Shown here: in pieces, positions 6,612 through 13,274 of the stretch | Layout of the letters: every line of letters begins with the position of its first letter | How positions within the stretch are numbered: the first letter of the stretch is position 1 | NCBI GenBank assembly: GCA_963649295.1 | Contig: CAVJHK010000043.1 | Coordinates: forward strand, 1-14,787 | Length of the DNA: 14,787 nt | Source of the DNA: RGIG3528 sp963649295 | Lineage (GTDB): Bacteria > Bacillota > Clostridia > Lachnospirales > Lachnospiraceae | Reading direction: 5' to 3' | Position numbers and translations under genes: made by a program | Notes under the pieces: model-generated | What the model was told of the DNA's origin: nothing | Seen by the model: only the letters and a program-made list of their open reading frames with translations | The model's database searches: none

Positions 6612-7976
6612 ATGTGTGACAAAAAACTTGCCGGTGTAAAAATATCTGTTTTAACTCTCGGATGTAAGGTTAACGCCTACGAATCCGATGCAATGATAGC
6701 ACTGCTTCGCGCGGCAGGCGCGGAAATAGTGGATTTTGATGATGTTTCGGATGTCTGTATAGTCAATACATGTTCGGTTACGAATATTGCGGACAAAAAA
6801 TCGCGACAAATGCTTCATAAGGTCCAAAAAGCGTCGCCGGATGCTGTTGTTATTGCGGCCGGATGCTATATTCAGGCACTTTCCGATGAAGAACGAAAAA
6901 ACCTTTGTGTTGACGGAGTATGCGGAAACAATTTAAAAAAGGATATTGTGAATATTGTTTCGGACTGTCTGAAAAATCGCGAATATACAAAAAACAACAA
7001 TGAAGACATTTTGTGCGGTAAGGTCATTGATATTTCGAAGGATTTTGAGTACGAGGAATTTGATGAATCCGAATGTGCCACGAACATAAGGGCATATTTG
7101 AAAATCCAGGACGGATGCAATCAATTCTGTTCATATTGCATTATTCCGTATACGAGAGGAAGAATACGTTCGAGAAAGCCGGAAGATGTGATTAAAGAAG
7201 CAATGATATTGTCAAATTCGGGATATAAGGAAATTGTGCTTACGGGAATTCATTTGTCATCGTATGAGGCATACGGAGAAAAAGGCGGGAATGCACTTAT
7301 TTTGCTTTTAAAAAAGCTTTCGGAAATTGACGGAATAGAAAGAATAAGACTCGGTTCTCTGGAACCGAGAGTTGTTACGCATGAATTTGCGGATGAAATT
7401 TCAAAAATCAAAAAATTGTGTCCGCAGTTTCATTTATCTCTTCAAAGCGGCTCGGATACCGTATTAAAACGCATGAACAGAAAATACAATTGTGCGGAAT
7501 ATACAGACGGGTGTACACAACTGAGACGTGTTTACGACAATCCCGCAATTACGACGGATATTATTGTGGGATTTCCGGGAGAAACGGGGGAAGAGTTTTT
7601 TGAAACCGTTGAATTTGCAAAAAAAGTGAATTTTTCGAGGATTCATATTTTTAAGTATTCGAGAAGAAGAGGGACGGCTGCGGACAAAATGCCCGGGCAG
7701 ATTACAGAAAAGGTAAAAAGCGAAAGAAGCGATATTCTTTCGGCCGCAGAAGAAAAAATGGCACATGATTATGCTATGGGCTTCATAGGCAAAATACAAG
7801 AGGTTTTGCTTGAAGAAGAGAAAACGATAGACGGTGAACTATATCTTACCGGATATAACGAAAGATATGTGAGATGTGCCGTCAAAAAGCGTGGTTACAA
7901 AGAGAATATGATTGTCCGCGTATGCGGAAAGAAAATAAAAAACAATATTTTAATATGTGACGAAAGGATGGAATAA
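6612..7976 (+). CDS. mtaB: tRNA (N6-threonylcarbamoyladenosine37-C2)-methylthiotransferase MtaB
   Basis: A 454-residue radical-SAM methylthiotransferase that converts t6A37 to ms2t6A37 in ANN-decoding tRNAs. Three domains are visible. The N-terminal UPF0004 domain holds an auxiliary [4Fe-4S] cluster bound by C18 (TLGCKVNAYES), C54 (VNTCSVT) and C85 (AAGCYIQ). The radical-SAM core has CNQFCSYC with C169, C173 and C176, followed by IIPYTRGRIRSR. A TRAM-like RNA-binding tail covers about 393-450. The LGCKVNAYES signature and the TRGR(I/V)RSR form fit the MtaB group (B. subtilis YqeV) better than MiaB or RimO. The ribosome binding site before ATG 6612 is weak (AGAAAGA), unusual next to its neighbours. 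First gene of the long plus-strand run; ireB starts four bases after its stop. Confidence 0.95.
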   Translation: MCDKKLAGVKISVLTLGCKVNAYESDAMIALLRAAGAEIVDFDDVSDVCIVNTCSVTNIADKKSRQMLHKVQKASPDAVVIAAGCYIQALSDEERKNLCVDGVCGNNLKKDIVNIVSDCLKNREYTKNNNEDILCGKVIDISKDFEYEEFDESECATNIRAYLKIQDGCNQFCSYCIIPYTRGRIRSRKPEDVIKEAMILSNSGYKEIVLTGIHLSSYEAYGEKGGNALILLLKKLSEIDGIERIRLGSLEPRVVTHEFADEISKIKKLCPQFHLSLQSGSDTVLKRMNRKYNCAEYTDGCTQLRRVYDNPAITTDIIVGFPGETGEEFFETVEFAKKVNFSRIHIFKYSRRRGTAADKMPGQITEKVKSERSDILSAAEEKMAHDYAMGFIGKIQEVLLEEEKTIDGELYLTGYNERYVRCAVKKRGYKENMIVRVCGKKIKNNILICDERME

Positions 7977-7980
7977 GGCA

Positions 7981-8256
7981 ATGAAGGAAATCAACATTAC
8001 AAAATTTTTCCGGGCCGCCAAGGATGAAATTCCGGATGCAAAGGATGTGCTTGCGAGAGTATACAACGCCCTTACCGAACAGGGATATAATCCTGTCAAT
8101 CAAATTGTCGGATATATTATGTCGGGCGATCCGACATACATTACAAGTCATAACGGGGCAAGAAGCCTTATTATGAAGGCGGAGCGCGATGAACTTTTGG
8201 AAGTGCTTTTGCAAAATTATATCGATACGAATTTTAAGAACGGAGCCGACAAATGA
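7981..8256 (+). CDS. ireB: IreB family regulatory phosphoprotein (UPF0297)
   Basis: A 91-residue protein with the UPF0297 core: VYNALTEQGYNPVNQIVGYIMSGDPTYI (in the first half) and ARSLIMKAERDELLEVLLQNYI. In Enterococcus faecalis, IreB is a substrate of the Ser/Thr kinase IreK and dampens cephalosporin resistance; the phosphosites are N-terminal threonines. Here T7 (INITKF) is a candidate for the same role, which is inference. ATG 7981 gives the normal family N terminus. The frame is open upstream to 7957, inside mtaB, but that extension is not family-like. Its stop overlaps the ruvX start in an ATGA, so the two are translationally coupled, as in the B. subtilis yrzL-yrrK order. Confidence 0.94.
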   Translation: MKEINITKFFRAAKDEIPDAKDVLARVYNALTEQGYNPVNQIVGYIMSGDPTYITSHNGARSLIMKAERDELLEVLLQNYIDTNFKNGADK

Positions 8257-8696
8257 GAATAATGGGTCTTGATTACGGCGATGCGACGATGGGAGTCGCA
8301 ATGAGCGACGAAACGCTTTTGATTGCTCAGCCGCTTGAAACGATTCGCCGGGAAAATGCAAATCAAATGCGAAAGACCTACAGGCGTATCGAACAATTGA
8401 TTGAGGAATATGACGTAAAGACAATTGTTCTCGGGCTCCCGTTAAACATGAATGGTACAAAGGGGACAAGAGCGATTATATGTGAAAGTATCGGAGAGGA
8501 CCTAAAAAGACGTACGGGAATTGATGTGATTATGTGGGATGAGCGTCTTACAACCGTTGAGGCACATGAAATTCTTGATGCGGCGGAATTAAATTATAAG
8601 GATAAGGCAAAAGTTGTGGACAAAATTGCTGCCGCAATTATTTTGCAAGGATATCTTGATTCAAAAAAGGAAGAAATTAAAAATGGCAAACAATGA
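8253..8696 (+). CDS. ruvX: RuvX/YqgF family Holliday junction resolvase-like protein
   Basis: A 147-residue RNase H-fold nuclease family protein (usual length about 138-150). Visible motifs are MRIMGLDYGDATMGVAMSD (D7 in the first acidic strand), VLGLPLNMNGTKG (59-71), WDERLTTVEA (95-104, E97) and VVDKIAAAIILQGYLD (121-136, D123), which together give the three acidic active-site positions. The family is linked to Holliday junction cleavage and, in E. coli, to 16S pre-rRNA 5' processing; the physiological role in Firmicutes is uncertain. It overlaps ireB by four bases and the next gene by 14 bases. Confidence 0.95.
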   Translation: MRIMGLDYGDATMGVAMSDETLLIAQPLETIRRENANQMRKTYRRIEQLIEEYDVKTIVLGLPLNMNGTKGTRAIICESIGEDLKRRTGIDVIMWDERLTTVEAHEILDAAELNYKDKAKVVDKIAAAIILQGYLDSKKEEIKNGKQ

Positions 8697-8961
8697 TACA
8701 ATAATTAAATTTATGACGGAAGAGGGAGAGGCAGAATTTAAGATTGTTGAAGAAACAAGACTTAACGGTGTGAATTACCTGTTGGTTTATGACAACATTC
8801 CCGACAGTGAAGAGGAAGCTTTGATTTTGAAAGAAATCAAAGAAAACGAAAATGGCGAAGTGACATATGAAATTGTGGATGACGATAAGACATTAAACGC
8901 TCTTGCAAAAATTTTTGAAGAACTTCTTACCGATGTTACATTTGTGACTGACAACAAATAA
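8683..8961 (+). CDS. DUF1292 family acidic protein (YrzB-like)
   Basis: A 92-residue, strongly acidic protein with the typical DUF1292 pattern: an N-terminal FMTEEGEAEFKIVEE strand pair, NYLLVYD, a run of acidic residues, and EIVDDDKTLNALAKIFEELL near the end. ATG 8683 is chosen because AAGGAAG lies eight bases upstream and it gives the standard family length. The frame is open further upstream within ruvX. It overlaps ruvX by 14 bases. The family is conserved beside ruvX/ireB in Firmicutes and has no established function that I know of. Confidence 0.92.
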   Translation: MANNDTIIKFMTEEGEAEFKIVEETRLNGVNYLLVYDNIPDSEEEALILKEIKENENGEVTYEIVDDDKTLNALAKIFEELLTDVTFVTDNK

Positions 8962-8981
8962 AAAAGATTTAAAGGAAATAT

Positions 8982-10676
8982 ATGAACAGAAAAAAGAAAG
9001 CAAAAGAGCCCATAACCGATTTTAAGGGTGTAAAAATAATTCCGCTTGGCGGTCTCGGTCAAATCGGTATGAATATGACGGCGTTCGAATATGATGACAC
9101 AATAATTGTGGTTGATTGCGGTATGGCATTTCCGGATGATGATATGCTCGGAATTGACTGTGTGATTCCGGATGTTTCATATCTTACGCAAAATATTTCA
9201 CGTGTAAAGGGAATAGTGATTACGCATGGTCATGAAGATCATATAGGAGCACTTCCCTATATTTTAAAGGATCTTAACGTCCCTGTATATGCGACAAAGC
9301 TTACGATGGGGCTTATTGAATATAAGCTTACAGAGCATGGTCTCATGAATACGACAAGAAGAAAAATAATCAAACACGGACAGAGCGTAAATTTAGGCTG
9401 TATGCGTGTCGAATTCATAAAAACAACGCATTCCATTCAGGATTCGGCAGCCTTCGCGATTTATACACCTGTCGGAACGATTGTACATACGGGTGATTTT
9501 AAGGTGGATTATACTCCCGTATTCGGTGAACCGATAGATTTGCAAAGATTTGCGGAAATCGGAAAAAAAGGAGTATTGTGCCTGCTTGCGGATTCAACGA
9601 ATGCGCAAAAGGTCGGATATACAATGTCGGAAAGCACCGTCGGTCATACTTTTGACACTATTTTCGCAGAGAATCTGAAGAGCAGAATTATAGTTGCAAC
9701 GTTTTCGTCGAATGTAGACAGGGTGCAGCAAATAATCAATTCGGCAAAAAAATATAAACGCAAGGTTGTTCTTGAGGGCAGAAGCATGGTGAACGTGATG
9801 AATTGTGCCGAAAAACTCGGCTATATCACAATTCCGAAGACCATGCTCATAGATATTTCGGACTTAAAAAATTATCCGCCCGAAAAAGTTGTGATAATTA
9901 CAACGGGAAGCCAGGGAGAAGCGATGGCGGCATTGTCGCGTATGGCGAGTGCGGTACATAAAAAGGTTCAAATCGCGCCCGGGGATGTTGTTATATTCAG
10001 TTCAAATCCCATTCCCGGAAACGAAAAATCCGTTTCAAAGGTTATAAACGAACTTTCGGCTCTTGGCGCAAAGGTTATATACCAGGATACGCATGTTTCG
10101 GGGCATGCAAGTATTGAAGAACTAAAACTCATGTATGCGCTTACAAAGCCCAAATATGCCATACCTGTTCATGGAGAATACAGACATCTCATGAGCCATT
10201 CGGAAATCGCAAAATCGATGGGTGTTGACAAAGAAAATGTCTTTATTTTAAAAAACGGGGATGTGCTGGAATTAAATCGCGATATGGCAAAGGTGACCGG
10301 CACGGTTCAGGCAGGCGGCATTTTTGTTGACGGACTTGGTGTGGGCGACGTCGGGAGCGTAGTGCTTCGTGACAGGCAAATACTTTCGGAAAACGGTCTT
10401 ATAGCGATAATGATTACGGTTGACTCTTCAACGGGAATGCTTATTGCGGGACCGGAGATCCTTACGCGCGGTTTTGTATATGTAAAGGAAGCGGACGATC
10501 TTTTGGAGGAAGCACGGGATGTGGCAAGTGACGCAATAGATGAAATTATCCGCCGAAAAGTGAAAGACCATGCCAAAATGAAGGGAATAATAAAAGATTC
10601 AATAAGCGAATTTGTATGGAAAAAAACCAAAAGAACCCCTATGATTATACCTGTTATTATGGAAGGTGAAATTTGA
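8982..10676 (+). CDS. rnjA: Ribonuclease J (metallo-beta-lactamase/beta-CASP)
   Basis: A 564-residue ribonuclease with 5'-3' exo- and endonuclease activity, a central enzyme of mRNA decay and rRNA maturation in Firmicutes. The metallo-beta-lactamase core shows HGHEDH (82-87, zinc ligands), TTHSIQDS with H150, and HTGDFKVD with D172. The beta-CASP insert spans about 210-365, and VHGEYRH (396-402) supplies another ligand region. The C-terminal domain (about 450-560) includes TRGFVYVKEADDLLEEA. Length matches RNase J1/J2 (about 555). Catalytic residues are intact, so an active J1-like enzyme is likely; the J1/J2 distinction is not certain. AAAGGA lies six bases before the ATG. Its stop overlaps the next start (TGATG), a coupling signal. 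Confidence 0.96.
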   Translation: MNRKKKAKEPITDFKGVKIIPLGGLGQIGMNMTAFEYDDTIIVVDCGMAFPDDDMLGIDCVIPDVSYLTQNISRVKGIVITHGHEDHIGALPYILKDLNVPVYATKLTMGLIEYKLTEHGLMNTTRRKIIKHGQSVNLGCMRVEFIKTTHSIQDSAAFAIYTPVGTIVHTGDFKVDYTPVFGEPIDLQRFAEIGKKGVLCLLADSTNAQKVGYTMSESTVGHTFDTIFAENLKSRIIVATFSSNVDRVQQIINSAKKYKRKVVLEGRSMVNVMNCAEKLGYITIPKTMLIDISDLKNYPPEKVVIITTGSQGEAMAALSRMASAVHKKVQIAPGDVVIFSSNPIPGNEKSVSKVINELSALGAKVIYQDTHVSGHASIEELKLMYALTKPKYAIPVHGEYRHLMSHSEIAKSMGVDKENVFILKNGDVLELNRDMAKVTGTVQAGGIFVDGLGVGDVGSVVLRDRQILSENGLIAIMITVDSSTGMLIAGPEILTRGFVYVKEADDLLEEARDVASDAIDEIIRRKVKDHAKMKGIIKDSISEFVWKKTKRTPMIIPVIMEGEI

Positions 10677-11107
10677 TGGCCGGAAATTACGTTCCAAAAA
10701 GATACAAAAGGCAGGCGGGCACAAATGCAGCGCTTTCGATGCTTTGGTTTGTCCTGCATGTTTTGATTAATATATTCTTTTATATTTTTGTTATATTTAT
10801 CATATACAGGGCAAGCATTTTTGTATACGATTTTTGTTATCAGGTTTTCGGAGACACGGTTGTGGATGAGGCTCCGGGCGTAAACGTGGAAATAGTGATA
10901 CCGGACGGCACATCCACAATGGAGCTTGCGTCAAAACTCGAAATGAATCGTCTGATAAAAAACAGATATTCGTTTTATATAAAAGTAAAGCTTTTGGGAT
11001 ACAAGATTCTTGCGGGTACGTATCACTTAAACACATCGATGACGTATGATGAAATAATCGATACGATTACGGATTATTCAAATGCGATTTTGGACAGCGG
11101 AGATTAG
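10676..11107 (+). CDS. Short MltG-like membrane protein lacking the catalytic domain
   Basis: A 143-residue protein. The basic cytoplasmic N terminus (VPKRYKRQ) is followed by one long membrane segment (about 22-45) and an outside domain. VEIVIPDGTSTMELASKLEMNRLIKNRYSFYIKVKLLGYKI-type sequence followed by AGTYHLNTSMTYDEIIDTI matches the LysM-like N-terminal part of the endolytic murein transglycosylase MltG/YceG. Full MltG is over 300 residues and continues into a catalytic domain with an essential Glu, all absent here, and the stop is clean. It occupies the place that full yrrL (mltG) has in the B. subtilis cluster. It may be a regulator or decoy partner of peptidoglycan synthesis, or a retained half-gene. 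The ATG at 10676 is preferred (GGAAGGTG seven bases upstream) over the TTG three bases earlier. It overlaps rnjA by one base. Confidence 0.85.
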   Translation: MAGNYVPKRYKRQAGTNAALSMLWFVLHVLINIFFYIFVIFIIYRASIFVYDFCYQVFGDTVVDEAPGVNVEIVIPDGTSTMELASKLEMNRLIKNRYSFYIKVKLLGYKILAGTYHLNTSMTYDEIIDTITDYSNAILDSGD

Positions 11108-11113
11108 GTCTTG

Positions 11114-11764
11114 ATGATTATTAATGAAAGAATTGCGGATTATATTTTGTCCCTTGATACGGAAATGCCGGAATACCTCACAAAAATGGAGGAAGAGGCA
11201 TTACGTGACGAGGTCCCCATAATACGTAAGGATTCGCAAGGATTGCTGCAATTTTTGATAGAACTTACAAAACCTCAAAATATACTTGAAATAGGTACCG
11301 CCGTAGGATTTTCGGCAGCTTTTATGAGTGAATGGATGCCTGTGGGCTCACATATCACAACTCTCGAAAAGGTAGAAATGAGACTAAAAAAAGCAAGGGA
11401 AAACTTAAAAAAAATCCCAAGAGCTGAAGATATTACGCTAATCGAAGGCGATGCGCTTTATACATTAAAAAAACTTAACGATGAAAAAAGAAAATTTGAT
11501 TTTATATTTATGGACGCAGCCAAAGCGCAGTATATGAATTTTCTTGAATATTCGTTACCGATGCTTGAAAAAGGCGGGATTCTCGTGACGGACAATGTTC
11601 TGCAGGAAGGGGTGATTACCGATTCAAAATTTATAACGGAACGAAGAGACAGAACGATACATATGCGTATGCGTGACTATTTATTCGAAATTAAACATAA
11701 TCCGTTACTTACAACAGTAATTTTAAATGTCGGTGACGGAATGAGTTTATCACTGAGGAAGTAA
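11114..11764 (+). CDS. trmR: tRNA 5-hydroxyuridine methyltransferase TrmR (COG4122 O-methyltransferase)
   Basis: A 216-residue class I SAM-dependent O-methyltransferase. Motif I is ILEIGTAVGFSAAF (57-70). DFIFMDAAKAQY (129-140) and LVTDNVL (157-163) hold the likely metal ligands D134, D160 and N161 of the COMT-like family. In B. subtilis, TrmR (YrrM) methylates 5-hydroxyuridine at tRNA position 34 to 5-methoxyuridine; its gene lies next to the U32 genes that make the hydroxyl group, exactly as here. ATG 11114 is used; a TTG at 11111 is also possible, and the ribosome binding site is weak (GGAG at 11099-11102). The last 142 bases (11623-11764) recur after the N gap at 93% identity, so the 3' end of this gene should be treated with caution. 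Confidence 0.9.
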   Translation: MIINERIADYILSLDTEMPEYLTKMEEEALRDEVPIIRKDSQGLLQFLIELTKPQNILEIGTAVGFSAAFMSEWMPVGSHITTLEKVEMRLKKARENLKKIPRAEDITLIEGDALYTLKKLNDEKRKFDFIFMDAAKAQYMNFLEYSLPMLEKGGILVTDNVLQEGVITDSKFITERRDRTIHMRMRDYLFEIKHNPLLTTVILNVGDGMSLSLRK

Positions 11765-11767
11765 TTT

Positions 11768-11864
11768 ATGAACAAACCGGAATTGCTTATACCGGCTTCG
11801 TGTCCGGAAGTTTTTGAAACGGCTCTTTTTTACGGAGCCGATGCCGTATATATAGGCGGTGAAC
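11768..11864 (+). pseudogene. trhP: Partial trhP start, copy 1, ended by assembly gap
   Basis: The first 32 codons plus one base of a U32 peptidase-like gene, with AGGAAG before ATG 11768. It encodes the same N terminus as the full trhP at 12028 except F21 for N21. It differs at 15 of 97 bases, mostly third positions. The sequence runs into Ns, so the rest is unknown. Probably the same locus from another strain rather than a broken gene. Confidence 0.8.
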
Positions 11865-11874
11865 NNNNNNNNNN
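11865..11874. other. Assembly gap (10 Ns)
   Basis: Ten undetermined bases. The round number suggests a scaffolder placeholder and not a measured distance. It happens to keep frame, creating an artificial ORF from 11768 to 12016. Confidence 0.99.
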
Positions 11875-12016
11875 TTCAAAATTTATAACGGAACGAAGAG
11901 ACAGAACGATACATATGCGTATGCGTGATTATTTATTTGAAATAAAACATAATCCGTTACTCACAACGGTAATTTTAAATGTCGGTGACGGGATGAGTAT
12001 ATCATTGAAGAAATAA
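11875..12016 (+). pseudogene. trmR: Partial trmR 3' end, copy 2, after assembly gap
   Basis: The last 46 codons and the stop of trmR, repeating 11623-11764. The first 54 bases are identical to the other copy; ten mismatches follow in the remaining 88 bases, giving only L-to-I and R-to-K changes near the C terminus. It lacks any start and directly precedes the complete trhP, so in the real genome it is likely the true 3' end of the single trmR gene. Confidence 0.85.
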
Positions 12017-12027
12017 GAGTGAAGATT

Positions 12028-13257
12028 ATGAATAAACCTGAATTGCTTATACCGGCCTCGTGTCCCGAGGTTTTTGAAACCGCTTTAAATTATGGCGCCG
12101 ATGCGGTATATATAGGCGGAGAATTATATGGTCTCAGAGCGAAGGCCAAAAATTTTTCCGATGAAGAAATTAAAGAATGTATTTTGCTTGCACATAAAAA
12201 AAACAAAAAAGTTTATATTACGGCAAATATAACCGCGCATAATAGTGATATCGAAGGAATAAAGACGTACTTTACGGAACTGTCAAAAATAGGACCGGAC
12301 GGACTTATTATTTCTGATCCCGGTGTTTTTGAGCTTGCACGTGAATTTGCTCCGAATATAGAAAGACATATAAGTACGCAGGCAAATAACACAAACTGGA
12401 TGACTTACAAATTTTGGTGGGACAGAGGAGCAAAGAGAGTTGTTTCGGCGCGTGAGCTTTCACTTTCCGAAATTAAGGAAATAAGAAATCATATCCCTAA
12501 CGAAATGGAAATAGAATCTTTTGTGCATGGTGCAATGTGCATTTCTTATTCGGGAAGATGTTTGCTCAGTAATTTCCTTACCGGGCGGGACGCAAATCGC
12601 GGAGAATGTACGCATCCGTGCAGATGGAAATATTATCTCATGGAAGAAACACGTCCGAATGAATATTTTCCGGTATTTGAAAATGAACGGGGAACGTATA
12701 TTTTTAATTCGAAGGACATGTGCATGATTGAGCATATACCGGAACTTTGTGCGGCGGGCATAAATTCCTTTAAGGTGGAAGGAAGAATGAAAACGGCGCT
12801 TTATGTGGCTACGGTTGCACGTACTTACCGAAAAGCGATAGATGACTTTTTTGAGGATCCGAAGAAGTATTATGACAACATCCCCGTTTATCGCGAAAAT
12901 ATATCAAAATGCACTTACAGGAATTTTACGACGGGATTCTTTTTTGGGAAACCGGGGCCGGACGCTCAGGTATATGACAGTAACGTTTATGTTAAGGAAT
13001 ATACGTATCTCGGAATGCCAAAAATCATTAATGATTCGGGGGAAGCGGTAATCGAACAAAAAAATAAATTTTCAGTCGGAGATACGGTCGAAATTATGCA
13101 TCCCGACGGGACGGACAGTATATCGGAAGTCATATCGATAAGAGATGCGGACGGAAACTGTATGGATTCCTGTCCGCATGCAAAGCAGGAAATATATGTA
13201 CGGTTTTCTGTTATGCCGAAGGAACATGAAATTATAAGATGCAAGGGAGAAGAATAA
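12028..13257 (+). CDS. trhP: U32 family tRNA 5-hydroxyuridine synthesis protein TrhP
   Basis: A 409-residue protein of the peptidase U32 family. In B. subtilis (YrrN/YrrO) and E. coli (YegQ), TrhP makes 5-hydroxyuridine at tRNA position 34 using prephenate; despite the family name these are not shown to act as proteases there. The U32 signature is seen as ESFVHGAMCISYSGRCLLS (163-181). C171, C178, C194 (RGECTHPCRW) and C232 (NSKDMC) match the four cysteines that bind the [4Fe-4S] cluster in this family. The N terminus PELLIPAS...GADAVYIGGE forms the first TIM-barrel strands. A small C-terminal domain follows from about 315. Only one such gene is complete here, whereas B. subtilis has a pair. 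ATG 12028 is preferred over GTG 12019, since the copy before the gap starts at the equivalent ATG. It lies next to trmR, the next enzyme of the pathway. Confidence 0.9.
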   Translation: MNKPELLIPASCPEVFETALNYGADAVYIGGELYGLRAKAKNFSDEEIKECILLAHKKNKKVYITANITAHNSDIEGIKTYFTELSKIGPDGLIISDPGVFELAREFAPNIERHISTQANNTNWMTYKFWWDRGAKRVVSARELSLSEIKEIRNHIPNEMEIESFVHGAMCISYSGRCLLSNFLTGRDANRGECTHPCRWKYYLMEETRPNEYFPVFENERGTYIFNSKDMCMIEHIPELCAAGINSFKVEGRMKTALYVATVARTYRKAIDDFFEDPKKYYDNIPVYRENISKCTYRNFTTGFFFGKPGPDAQVYDSNVYVKEYTYLGMPKIINDSGEAVIEQKNKFSVGDTVEIMHPDGTDSISEVISIRDADGNCMDSCPHAKQEIYVRFSVMPKEHEIIRCKGEE

Positions 13258-13274
13258 AACAGGCAGGAGGCAGT

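Larger units (their letters stand above)
11623..12123 (+). repeat. Diverged direct repeat around the gap (trmR 3' end + trhP 5' end)
   Basis: Copy 1 spans 11623-11864; copy 2 starts at 11875 and runs to about 12123. By hand count there are 25 mismatches in 239 coding bases compared (about 90% identity), nearly all silent. The trmR-trhP spacer also differs: 3 bases in copy 1 and 11 bases in copy 2. Confidence 0.9.

Noticed and set aside
7882..8469. 195-codon minus-strand open frame
   Set aside because: Lies antisense to mtaB 3' end, ireB and ruvX, all of which carry clear family motifs; it has no recognisable motif itself.
11768..12016. 82-codon ORF joining a TrhP N terminus to a TrmR C terminus
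   Set aside because: It reads through ten Ns that happen to keep frame; the two halves belong to two different genes in their normal order, so the fusion is an assembly product.
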